Positions 33,655 to 43,853 of a stretch of 64,000 nucleotides of DNA are shown here, one piece after another (the first letter of the stretch is position 1; the number at the start of each line of letters is the position of its first letter). A program made the position numbers and the translations under genes. Under the pieces are notes generated by a model. It was given only the letters and a program-made list of their open reading frames with translations, ran no database searches and was not told the origin of the DNA. Source of the stretch: Polytrichum commune (lineage: Eukaryota; Streptophyta; Polytrichopsida; Polytrichales; Polytrichaceae); assembly GCA_950295325.1 (NCBI GenBank), contig OX485805.1, positions 40,847,501 through 40,911,500 on the forward strand, given 5' to 3'.

Positions 33655-34628
33655 TGTCGCAACCCTTGGTAGTCCCCTTAGCAATCTTGCCAATTTTCGT
33701 TTCTAGCAAAGGTTACGAGCGCTAACCCTTCGCATACCGCCATGCTAATGGTTAGCTCCTCCTACCCCGGACCTTATAGTTCATAGGAGGGGAACCAACC
33801 CTCCTACTTTGATTTCGGGACTCACCCCTTGATCGGTAACCAATTCTTAGATGTGGACTTCCATCCATGGAAGTCCAATCCTATGTTGATCATCGCATTG
33901 CCGGAGCAACACTACAACAACCCGAACCATACTAGGCAACTATGGCCTCACATTGGGCCAATGCCCATGGAGGCCGTGCCGTTCGGCCTCGGGTGGGTGA
34001 GGCCACACCACCTCACCCATATAAGCCTCTAGGACTTCACGCGGGGCCCCTACCCCACCGTCAACCGACCTCTTGTCTCTCTACCAAGAGTTGGGGCCAA
34101 GTGGACATTTTCCTTTAGCTGCTGGGCCTAGAACCCCCCCAGCAGCTTCAGACCATCATAACTTCCTTGTTTGATGTCTGATCATAACAACCAACCACTC
34201 CATCCTCATCTACGCTTCACGTAGATGCCGATGGACTCCTCACTTGCCCCATTTGAGCAAGTCTTGAGGAAGTTATGCCTGTTTGAACCTTGGCAGTCCC
34301 GGGAATCACTCCCAGGCACTGCTGTACCAGGGCGCTGTCCCGGGACAGCGCCCCACTCAAATGGCCATAACTCCTAGCTCACACCTCCGATTGAAGTGTT
34401 CTTGAGCTTTCTAGAATCACCACGCCATGAGCTACGCATAACTCATGGCCTTACCCTTGTGCCTCCTAGTCTTCGTGGGTGGGAGGCGTTCCCAACGCCC
34501 GGGGCCCTCACCCACACTAGGATCACTTGGGCCCTCTCACCAACGGCGCCACAAGTCCCGGGTGTCACTCCGGGGTCCCCCTTGTGCCCATGGTGTTTCG
34601 GGCACTCCTCATGGAGAGGTGCGCGACA
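33655..34628 (-). repeat. Gypsy LTR (3' LTR in coding sense)
   Basis: The LTR has TG..CA ends. It contains the perfect GC palindrome GGCGCTGTCCCGGGACAGCG plus CC near 34331-34352, which is conserved in the other copies of the family. Open frames 33829-34032, 34396-34734, 34445-34912 and 34443-34661 are LTR sequence. Confidence 0.93.
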
Positions 34629-35479
34629 CTCACCCCCACCAAACGGAGTCGATGCCCTCATCGACTATACTCGTAGTCAGCACACCAATTCTCAAGTTGC
34701 CATCCTCTATGGTGCGGCATTGTGTTTACCTTAGGGCGCGACCCCAACAATGCATCTTCAAATTTGGCATAGTCCCAAAGGTGTCGTTCCTAGGTGGTCC
34801 GTTAGCGACCTTGGATCTCTCCTCCAAGGACCTAACCTATACTAGACCCACCTACTTTGGGACTCACTTGGGTTGCCCCTCCTTTGGGGCCTCCCCCGTT
34901 AGGCTCCATTAGCCTAACATGACACATCTAGGCGAGACCTCAACGCTTCCACTAAGTTGTCTCGGTTGCAACTCCGAGATGGCTTTTCATTGTTAAGCCA
35001 CGCCTCGATCACACGGGAGTGATGCCAAGTCCCGCCCGACTCGGTTCCCACTTTGCTCTTTCGAGACATGGGTTCATGACTCCCATGCGCCAACTTTCGT
35101 TAGCTCGCGGGTAGCACTTTTATGAGCACGCGCCATCACCTTGTCCCCGCCCGGACAAGCCCACAACTAAGAAAGTTTTTGGTTTTACCCAAGGCCCCTC
35201 CAAGCCATGGCCCCCAATTACTCGGCTTACCCAACCTAGTTTGGCATGTCTATTCCCCCTCTTCCATTAACCAAGCACAAGTACAAGACTAGGACCTCAT
35301 CTCATACTTTTCTCTTTGCACCACTAAAGTTTGGACTTTATTCCCTCAAGCCAAAGAACAAGTTCATGTTGTGGAGGAATTAGCCTCGAAGCTAAGTGTG
35401 CTACTAGCATCTCTCCCCCACTACAGGAGATTGATGTCCTCATCAATGCCTACGCTTCATTTTATTGGAATCCTTAGCC

Positions 35480-35810
35480 TTAGTTTCTTCAAAGTGCTTC
35501 ACCAATTCATTGGTGTTCACCATGTCTCTTGCCGCCACCCAAGCAGTTTCTTTCTCATGGTATCCTCACCATTTCACCAAGTACTCCTTTGTACATTTTC
35601 TTTCATTTTCACTTGGGTTTCCTACACTTGAGGATGCCCTCCTACCTCATGTTCCAAATGACCTCCACAAGGTCGGGACGTGGCCTAATCACTTGCTTGT
35701 GATCGGGCCACAAGGTGTTGTCCTAAAATGACTTTTGTAATGAGACATGAAATGTCGGATGCACTTTGATCTCGGGCGGTAATTCCAACTTATACATGTT
35801 CTTGAACACT
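35480..35810 (-). pseudogene. Gypsy integrase C-terminus and chromodomain remnant
   Basis: Minus-strand reading shows YKLELPPEIKVHPTFHVSLQ near 35740-35800, the usual end of chromovirus integrases, then a chromodomain-like EYLVKW..GYHEKETAWVAA segment near 35500-35610 with a TGA where the Arg/Lys after KW is expected. Chromodomains direct integration to particular chromatin. Several frameshifts and stops make this copy non-functional. Confidence 0.7.
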
Positions 35811-35904
35811 TGTTCCACCATGGAAAACGAAGCTCCAATTTTGGACATGAACTTTTGGAGTAAGGCCTTTGGGCAAGGTGAAGTTGTCCACATTCAACAA
35901 CACC

Positions 35905-36861
35905 TTATTGGCCCACCTCATACTCCACTTCGCGTCTTCCGGCATTGATTTGCACTCCGTAGCACCTTCGGGCTTTCTCCACCAACAACTTGGTCATCTC
36001 TAAGACTTGTTTACCATCCTTGGCCAAGTCCTCACCATCTTGGTTGAACTCTAGTGTTGAATGTGCCCCCTCGAGAGCTAGGTGAATAGGTTGGAGCGCA
36101 TCCACTCCATAAGCCACCACGAAAGACCACCCCTTGGTAGCCAAGTGCGTGGCTACATTGCAATTACACTCCGCTCGACCCACATAGTCCGCCCAATCTC
36201 CTTGGTCCGCCCCCACCAAGTTCCTCAAGTATTGCTTCAAGACTCCATTCACATGCTCCGCTTTCCCATTCCTTTGGGAATGCAAGGCCGTGCTAAACCT
36301 TAGTTTCATTCCGACCTCCTTAGAGAAATGCATTGAAAATGCACTTGTGAACTTTGGATCTTGATCCCACACAATCACTCTTGGCAACCCGTGGTGCCTC
36401 AACCATCCTTTGAGAAAAGGCTATGCGGTCTCCAACGCGGTCGCGGTTCCCACAATCGGCACCATGTGTGCCAACTTGGCAAACCGCGCTACCATCAACA
36501 AGATGGCATCACACCCATGTGACTCCGGCAAACTTGTGATCAAGTCCATGCACATACTATGCCATGGCGCCGACAGGATAGGCAACGGTTGCAAGAAACC
36601 GCCTTGCTTTTGGTAAGAGGCTCGGTTCACTTGGCACTTTATTCACGCCTTCACAAAGTGAGTTATATCCTCCTTTATGCACCGCCAATGGTACCTCCAA
36701 GACACCATTCTATGGCGGTTTTTTCTTTCTCCTCTATGGCCGGCAATAGGACTATCACATTCTTCCTTCAAAACCGATAGCCTCAACTTGCCTTGAGGCA
36801 CATACACCCGACTTTGCTTACACTTGAACAATCCGTCCACCAACTTAACCTCTTTGAGCAC
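35905..36861 (-). pseudogene. Gypsy integrase (H2C2 zinc region and DDE core), broken
   Basis: The order on the minus strand is an H..H..C..C-type region (GHRGERKNRHRMVSWRYHW, then IKEDITHFV), then SAPWHSMCMDLITSLPES with the first catalytic Asp, then GLPRVIVWDQDPKFTS with the second Asp, then QRNGKAEHVNGVLKQYLRNL with the Glu. All three catalytic positions can still be read. The frame changes between 36402 and 36421 and between 36630 and 36643, so a single protein cannot be made. Confidence 0.85.
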
Positions 36862-37298
36862 CTTGCTCTTGCGAAGCTCACCTAAAAGCTTTTGTGCTTT
36901 GGGGTAGTTAATTTACCCCTCCCGTATCTTGCATCACAAGTTTCCTTCGCCGGCACACATTAGCCACAAGGTTTGGATGGTTCTCATTGCTTGGAACTCT
37001 TCCCGTCTACTTAACACATCCGGCACCACATTTCCACGGTCCGGTTTGTGGACCAAATCCACCTTCATAAGCGCCAAACTATCATGTCACCGCAATGACT
37101 TGGCGCTCACTTGCGCTTGTATATGTTAAAATACTTTTAGGACACATTGTCCATGTAGACCTTTGCTTTGTGCGACCCCAAATAATGTCGCCACATCTTC
37201 AAGCAATGCACTACGGCAAAGAAGTTCTTTGTCATGAGTTGGTTGTCTTCTTTGACAACCATCGAGCCTCAAGCCCCCATATGCAAAGGCCATCCATC

Positions 37299-37945
37299 TT
37301 ACATTAACAATCCATCATTGGGAAAGTTACTCGCCCCCATATACACCTCAAAAGGTTTGTCAAGCTCCGCGAACTTGAGCACGGGCGGCGAAGAAATTTT
37401 TTTCTCAAGCTCCCCAAAGACTTGGTGACAAGGCTCATCCCACTCTTGGGATAACCATTTCTTGCACAAGTCGGACAAGGTCGGACAACCATCGAGCTTC
37501 ATGCTCCCATATGCAATGGCCATTTTTTTTTTACATCAACATCCGCCAAATAAAGTCCCTCGCCCCCGTATGCACCTCAAAAGGTATGTCAAACTCCGCG
37601 AACTTGAACACGGGTGGCGAAGAGAACTTCGTCTTAAGCTCCTCAATGGCTTGGTGGCACGGCTCATCCCACTCTTGGGATAGCCATTTCTTGCAGAAGC
37701 CGGACAAGGTTTAACAACCATGGAGCTTAATGCTCTCATAAGCAATGGTCATCCATCTTGGATCAACATCTGCCAATGATAAAGTCCTTCGTCTCCATGT
37801 GCACCTCAAAATGCTTATGAAAACCCGGAAACTTAACCACATCTTGTGAAGGGAACTTGCTCTTGAGCTTCCCAAGGGCTTGGTGACAAGGCTCATCCCA
37901 CTCTTGGGATAGCCATTTCCTCAATAAGTCGAGTAAGGCCCTAGC
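37299..37945 (-). pseudogene. Gypsy RT-RNase H junction, tandem triplication
   Basis: The segment encoding SQEWDEPCHQVFGELEKK and SPPVLKFAELDKPFEVYMGA occurs three times in tandem (about 37299-37510, 37520-37735 and 37740-37945), each about 215 bp and increasingly diverged. In the family this stretch is present once, between the RT thumb and the RNase H catalytic core. The duplication is an internal rearrangement of this copy or of its progenitor. Confidence 0.75.
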
Positions 37946-37964
37946 AACCTTAAAACAAATCTAG

Positions 37965-38621
37965 AATGAAGTGGTGGTAGTAGTTGGCTAGGCCAACCAA
38001 TGACCTAAGCTTTTTTTGAATCAAGGGCCAATTCTCCTCTTGGATTGCCTTGAAATTCTTCATGTTTGTCCACCAACTTCCTTTGTCACCACATGCCTCA
38101 AGAACTCAATTTCTTCTTGAGCAAAGTTGCAATTCACTTCTTGGCGGTAACATTTGAGCAACACATTGGTGAATACATCCTTGTATCTCACCAACATCCC
38201 ACAAGTATGGTTTGGGGGAGGCCCATCTTTCCTAGCCTCCCGATGAGTTCCTTGGAGTTGCTCCAATTGAACCACGACCATTATGTTTACCATATTTCAT
38301 TTGGTCCATTAAGACCAAATTCAACTTGGGTCCTCCTACCATAGGAGTCCTTGTCAATTTGAACCTCAATTCTTTGCCATTATGACACATCATAATGCAC
38401 GGCAAGCACACCGACTTGCACCTCACATCTATCATGTGAGTTTCAAAGAAGGCGGCCTTCACAATGACATGCATTTCATCTATTTCACATGGTGTGAAAT
38501 TTTGACAAAATTCCAATGTCCCACATTGAAAGGTTACATGCATCGCGGCCTCCTTTGTCTCATGCGGTTCGCCCTTTCCAAACCGCACCTTGGTGGGCTT
38601 CACCACTCTACCAATCGGCAC
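37965..38621 (-). pseudogene. Gypsy protease-like/linker region and RT thumb fragment
   Basis: The minus strand reads VRFGKGEPHETKEAAMHVTF, then FETHMIDVRCKSVCLPCI and FKLTRTPMVGGPKLN (38621 to 38232), then VNCNFAQEEIEFLRHVV (38060-38150) and LRSLVGLANYYHHF near 37975. The last two are the RT thumb of Ty3/gypsy elements. The palm with its YxDD motif, expected just before EVEFLGHVV, is missing, so a deletion removed the catalytic core. I see no DTG/DSG protease motif. Confidence 0.7.
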
Positions 38622-38813
38622 CCCAACTCCCTTGTGAGGTTTGGGCTCATGAAAGAGTCCATTGCCTCTTTGTCAACTCATGAGACATATCTCCGATTAC
38701 TTGAGCCTCAAGGTATAAAAGACTTGGCCTCGGCTTAAGGCTACTAGCCTTGGCCACAATGCCATCGTCTTACATTCGGTCCGTGGTACAAGTATTATTT
38801 GGCGTGGTACCTA

Positions 38814-40722
38814 TGTGAGCCCAAAATGGTGCCCACATGTGGTGATTAACTCTCCGAAACCAATTTTAGTTTGACTTTGATGTGTTATGATTATTCACAA
38901 AACATAAAAAGAGTGAAGTGTGGTGTGGATTTAAGTTTAGGCATTAAAATGTGTTGTGTAGTTATTTCAAGGTTTGATTTCAATAAGAGAATGCCTTGAT
39001 TATGTGAGTAGGGGGTAAGGTGAAGCAAGGTGAGCTCCGCGGGTTAAATGCCCACTTTTGGATCCACCTTGGTAGTTTAGGAAGAAGGAAGCTTGGTGGA
39101 TGGGGATTAGTCCCTACTTTGGAGGAGAGGGTTAAAGGATTGTGATTGGAGGTGCTAATCCTCTCACCCTATCCTCACCTCTCTCTCACTCTCTCCCCCT
39201 CTCCCTCTTTGCTACTTAAGGTGTTTTTCTCTCATTTGCGACTCTCTCCATCAAGCGCTCTCAAGGGAGCAAGCTCTTAAGAGCTTGAGCCACGTGTGTG
39301 GATTATTAGTTTTAGTGAAGTTAATTGGATAACTCTCTCTCTCTCAATACCTCCCAAGTGAGTGAGCTCTTAGGAGTAGGGTTGCATGTGTTGATTAGTT
39401 AGTAGTTAGTGAAACTAGGGTGTTAGATTAGTTCATTAGGAGCAAGGGAAATGAAAGAGTAAGAGAAACTTAGAAACATTTGGTTAGTGAATGAAGGGGG
39501 TTGTGTTAAGGCTCAACTAATAAGGGGTTACCCATTCGGGTAAGTGAAGGCCTTGGCCAACTGGTAGAGTTCTGGTTACTAGGCACAAGGCCTCGGCAAC
39601 TGCTGGAGTTCTGGTTACTAGGCACAAGGCCTCGGCCACTGCTGGAGTTCTGGTTACTAGGCACAAGGCCTCGGCAACTGCTGGAGTTCTGGTTACTAGG
39701 CACAAGGCCTCGGCAACTGCTGGAGTTCTGGTTACTAGGTACAAGGCCTCGGCAACTGGTAGAGTTCTAGTTACTAGGCAGCAAGGCCTTGGCCAACTGG
39801 TAGAGTTCTGGTTACTAGGCACAAGGCCTCGGCCACTGGTAGAGTTATGGTTACTAGGCACAAGGCCTCGGCAACTGGTAGAGTTCTGGTTACTAGGCAG
39901 CAAGGCCTTGGCCAACTGGTAGAGTTTTGGTTACTAGGCACAAGGCCTCGGCAACTGGTAGAGTTTTGGTTACTAGGCAGCAAGGCCTTGGCCAACTGGT
40001 AGAGTTCTGGTTACTAGGCAGCAAGGCCTCGGCAACTGCTGGAGTTCTGGTTACTAGGCAGTAAGGCCTTGGCCAACTGGTAGAGTTCTGGTTACTAGGC
40101 ACAAGGCCTCGGCAATTGGTAGAGTTCTGGTTACTAGGCAGCAAGGCCTCGGCCACTGTGGGAGTTCTGGTTACTAGGCAGCAAGGCCTCGGCCAACTGG
40201 CTTGGACTTGATTAACGACAAACTACCATTAATGATATTTAGGGGTTAGCAAGGCTACACCCAATTAGTGGGTGTTAGCATATAAAAAAACTAGATTACA
40301 TTATACCACTTTAGGGGTGGATAAGTATTTAGACCTATTAGGCTAGTTGTGCTACGTGTGGGATTGTATGAGTGTGTGTAGCCGTTGAGTAAAGTGTTTT
40401 TCAACACTTGAAGCTCCCGGTCAAAATAACTCACTTGCATTATTAATGGAGAAGGTGGAAGACTCTTGCGATGACAAGAAAAAAGAAGTGAAGGTTAAAC
40501 AAGTAAGGGGAATGTCCTTAAGGGCATGTGTGGCTAAAGCCGCGGGGTGGACTCTTGAGAAGGCCACCTCTAGCACAAGCCAAGAGGCTAACATTAATAA
40601 AGCACGATGAGTGAAAACAATATGCGTTCTTTGTACATGGTTCAAGGTTGTAAGAGATACGTGTGATTCTCAAAGCCATCACCCGGACTAGGACGCTTAA
40701 GGGTGGTGGATTTGGCCTCACA
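38814..40722. mobile_element. Solo LTR of a TGTGAGCC..GGCCTCACA family, nested in the gypsy element
   Basis: The element starts TGTGAGCCCAAAATGGTGCC and ends TTTGGCCTCACA with ACCTA on both sides (38809-38813 and 40723-40727). The related gypsy copy at 53701-53760 lacks it and shows the empty site GGTACCTATCTCCCCTC, which proves the insertion. There is no coding sequence. Its first bases match the inverse of the end of the solo LTR at 57537-58996, so the two belong to one family. It contains a 17-copy minisatellite. Confidence 0.92.
39540..40205 (+). repeat. Minisatellite, 39-41 bp unit, about 17 copies
   Basis: The unit is of the form GCACAAGGCCTCGGCAACTG plus CTGGAGTTCTGGTTACTAG, with two alternating subtypes (GCACAAGG and GCAGCAAGG; CTGCTGGAG and CTGGTAGAG). 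It lies inside the solo LTR 38814-40722. Because 39 is a multiple of 3, it gives long repetitive open frames on the minus strand (LVTRTPAVAEA) that are not genes. Confidence 0.93.
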
Positions 40723-40727
40723 ACCTA

Positions 40728-41330
40728 CCTCCCCTCAACGTCCATTGTTGTAAGGCACCGCCAAATTTCTAATTGGGGTCATCGGCCTTAACGCTCGTGG
40801 CAATTTTGATGATCCCCGCCACAACCTCAATAAACTTTTGGAAATTTGAACTTGGTATTCACCACCCGCTTTTGAAACCCACCTAAAATGATGAATTTCT
40901 TACAAAGCTCGTCCATTTTAGGTGTATCCTTCATATGTGCGTTTGAATCGCGCACATAGGCCTTAAGAGGACCCGGGTGCCTCATTCGCACCAAGTTCAT
41001 TCCAAGATCATCACATTCTAAACATTTTGGATTGGAATTTCAATCCAAAATTATTGCCCTCCAAGGTTTTGGGTGCATTCGGTATTCTAAGCCCCAAATG
41101 CTTTTTGAGGTGTGCGGGAGCCCTTTCAAAGGACTCCACCATTTTCCTTACCGAATCCACCATCATGCCCACCATTGTCATTAGAACCAATGGTATGGTC
41201 AAATTCCATTTACACATGATCTTTGTTCCAATTTAAGCCTCACAACCTTTTGGAAACCCCGGGTCACCGTCATAACCCGCTTATTTGATAGCCATGTTTC
41301 CCTCAAAGTGCTAGCTCAAAAATTGGAACC
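40728..41330 (-). pseudogene. Gypsy gag remnant
   Basis: Between the nested LTR and the primer site the minus strand reads MCKWNLTIPLVLMTMVGMMV, then VESFERAPAHLKKHLGLRIP, followed by broken frames. The position directly after the primer site and the helical character fit gag. Motifs are weak. The same region occurs at 54022-54231. Confidence 0.55.
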
Positions 41331-41333
41331 CTA

Positions 41334-41344
41334 CTCTGATACCA
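41334..41344 (-). promoter_or_regulatory. Primer binding site, initiator tRNA-Met type
   Basis: The minus strand reads TGGTATCAGAG two bases after the 5' LTR. It is complementary to the 3' end of plant initiator tRNA-Met, the usual primer of Ty3/gypsy elements. The sister copy at 54346-54357 has the full TGGTATCAGAGC. Confidence 0.85.
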
Positions 41345-41346
41345 AG

Positions 41347-42320
41347 TGTCGCAACCCTTGGTAGTCCCCTTAGCAATCTTGCCAATTTTCGTTTCTAGCA
41401 AAGGTTACGAGCGCTAACCCTTCGCATACCGCCATGCTAATGGTTAGCTCCTCCTACCCCGGACCTTATAGTTCATAGGAGGGGAACCAACCCTCCTACT
41501 TTGATTTCGGGACTCACCCCTTGATCGGTAACCAATTCTTAGATGTGGACTTCCATCCATGGAAGTCCAATCCTATGTTGATCATCGCATTGCCGGAGCA
41601 ACACTACAACAACCCGAACCATACTAGGCAACTATGGCCTCACATTGGGCCAATGCCCATGGAGGCCGTGCCGTTCGGCCTCGGGTGGGTGAGGCCACAC
41701 CACCTCACCCATATAAGCCTCTAGGACTTCACGCGGGGCCCCTACCCCACCGTCAACCGACCTCTTGTCTCTCTACCAAGAGTTGGGGCCAAGTGGACAT
41801 TTTCCTTTAGCTGCTGGGCCTAGAACCCCCCCAGCAGCTTCAGACCATCATAACTTCCTTGTTTGATGTCTGATCATAACAACCAACCACTCCATCCTCA
41901 TCTACGCTTCACGTAGATGCCGATGGACTCCTCACTTGCCCCATTTGAGCAAGTCTTGAGGAAGTTATGCCTGTTTGAACCTTGGCAGTCCCGGGAATCA
42001 CTCCCAGGCACTGCTGTACCAGGGCGCTGTCCCGGGACAGCGCCCCACTCAAATGGCCATAACTCCTAGCTCACACCTCCGATTGAAGTGTTCTTGAGCT
42101 TTCTAGAATCACCACGCCATGAGCTACGCATAACTCATGGCCTTACCCTTGTGCCTCCTAGTCTTCGTGGGTGGGAGGCGTTCCCAACGCCCGGGGCCCT
42201 CACCCACACTAGGATCACTTGGGCCCTCTCACCAACGGCGCCACAAGTCCCGGGTGTCACTCCGGGGTTCCCCTTGTGCCCATGGTGTTTCGGGCACTCC
42301 TCATGGAGAGGTGCGCGACA
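41347..42320 (-). repeat. Gypsy LTR (5' LTR in coding sense)
   Basis: It is 974 bp and identical by eye to 33655-34628 except for one base near 42272. The open frames 41521-41724 and 42088-42342 duplicate those in the other LTR. Confidence 0.93.
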
Positions 42321-42878
42321 ATTAAGTACTTCAATATTATAAACCACCCCTTAACAATGTTCAATGCTCATATATTATTAGCCAATTTTCTTTGTTGTCC
42401 ACCATAAATACGTAGATGCCTTTTGCTTTGTCATTATGTGGACTCATCATCTATGTATGTTGTCCACTATGAATACACATTCCATTGTTAGGCTGGCACA
42501 CGGAATGTAGTAATGTTAGGTTTTTATTTATAGGACGTAGTTGGTGGCTAGTGTCCTATGTTGGAAAACGGATCCAAGGGAAAACGATCAGTACTTAAGG
42601 GGACACCCCCCCACCAAGGGACTTTTTTTGCATTTCAGATGTGGGTTGCGCTGCTTGGATCACTGTAGTGTGCTGGATGTTTATTTCATGCAGGTACAGA
42701 TCCTATTGCAATGGACCTTTTATACCCTAAACACTAAATTCCAAGCCATAAATCCATTAGTGGAGCCAATTTTTATGTGGATTGCACTATCTGCATCCTT
42801 GTAGTGTGATTGATTTTTGTTGACGGCAAGTATCGTTCCTGGTGCAAGGGTCCTATTATGGCGCCGCAAATCACGGAG
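42321..42878. other. Interior of the 30-kb transposon, no gene recognised
   Basis: Sequence after the second ATTAA target copy. Open frames 42541-42804 and 42720-42971 overlap on opposite strands and show no motifs. Two palindromes follow. Confidence 0.45.
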
Positions 42879-42999
42879 GTTTACGGACGTGCGTCCGTAA
42901 ACTTTAAACCTCTTGCTTAATTGGATATCTATTGCTTTGAGAATTATACTTGATGTAGTCCTCATGTACATTGAGGTTTACGGACGCGCGTCCGTAAAC
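42879..42999. repeat. Two palindromes of the TACGGACGCGCGTCCGTA family
   Basis: The copies lie at about 42880-42902 (core ACGGACGTGCGTCCGT) and 42977-42998 (perfect core). They are 97 bases apart and in the right arm of the 30-kb transposon, upstream of the transposase candidate. Confidence 0.9.
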
Positions 43000-43607
43000 T
43001 TGTGCACCTTTTTGTTCCATTGTTTGGTATTGCACCTGAGCTGACATCATGACCACTTGCCATGTATAGTATGCCAACGACACTGTATTGTCATGAAAAT
43101 TTTCTGACTCACGTCCATTAACCTAAACCTATTTGTGCTAGTAATGAGGTCCAGAGAGGTTTACAGACGTGCGTCTGTGGGAGCCCAGAATTCGACGGAA
43201 ATATGGAAATACGGAAATACGGATCCATTTTCCGTATTTTACCTTGCCCACGTGAGGTTGATAGGGTCTATTAGGTTACAATTTAGTGTACTAGGAAATA
43301 GGGGTATCTGAATCCGCCTCGCACGATAAAAAGGATAAAAAGTAGTATGATTATCGGTCCGGTAAATTGGGTTAGGGGGACCGTGTAATCATGGTCCGGA
43401 CCGCTGGGCCGGACCATGTAACGGTTATGCCACGTTCAACCAACCGCCCGGAGGTGGAGAGGCAGTTACAACGGCCTTATGACGGTTGGGGGCAAAGAAA
43501 GCCGTTGGTAAAAATGTTAGTAAAACCGTTGGTGAGAACCGCCGGAAAACGGTTGGTAACCATTTTCCGTTAAACCAAACGGTAACAGGGGAAGGAAGAG
43601 GGGGGAG

Positions 43608-43616
43608 GGATATTTA
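43608..43616 (+). promoter_or_regulatory. TATA-like box of the 4.1-kb element
   Basis: GATATTTAAGG lies about 245 bases before the first Met of the long frame and is followed by a pyrimidine-rich CCCTTCCTTCTCCTTCCC stretch, as at many plant transcription starts. Position and sequence support it, but no experimental mark is available. Confidence 0.4.
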
Positions 43617-43853
43617 AGGGTCCCTTCCTTCTCCTTCCCACTTTTTTCTGATTCACAAACGACGAAATTGCTGAGAGAACGAGTGGTGAGGTGTTAATTC
43701 TTTCGAACCGCCAGCAGTGGGATTGCTGGGACTCTGCACTTTTCAGTCACCGGCAGTGGGCTTGCCGGGACTCCGTGGCAATTAGACGGAAGGGAAGGAA
43801 TCCGGAAGAGAGGGAGTTTCCGTGGACGAGCCGGAAACTGAGAGAAGAGGAAA

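Larger units (their letters stand above)
33655..42320 (-). mobile_element. Ty3/gypsy chromovirus-like LTR retrotransposon, deleted internally
   Basis: LTRs 33655-34628 and 41347-42320 are both 974 bp and differ by one base that I can see (34580 region, CC versus TC). ATTAA flanks the element on both sides (33650-33654 and 42321-42325). Coding sense is minus. Just inside the 5' LTR (right end) is a primer site TGGTATCAGAG for initiator tRNA-Met. A purine-rich GGTGGGGGTGAG lies before the 3' LTR. Fragments in order on the minus strand are gag, a protease-like/linker region, the end of RT, repeated RT/RNase H linker, integrase and a chromodomain remnant. The RT catalytic core is absent and the frames are broken, so the copy must have moved in trans. 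A solo LTR of another family (38814-40722) is nested within it. Confidence 0.93.

Noticed and set aside
33829-34912. Open frames in the LTRs (same frames at 41521-42342, 23404-23706, 55151-55347)
   Set aside because: The frames recur wherever the LTR occurs and overlap on opposite strands. They are consequences of GC-rich LTR sequence.
39506-40156. Minus-strand frames reading LVTRTPAVAEALC repeatedly
   Set aside because: They come from the 39-41 bp minisatellite inside a solo LTR. The regular unit of DNA, not a protein, explains them.
39540-40205. CRISPR-like repeat array
   Set aside because: The units are contiguous without unique spacers and the genome is eukaryotic. It is a minisatellite.
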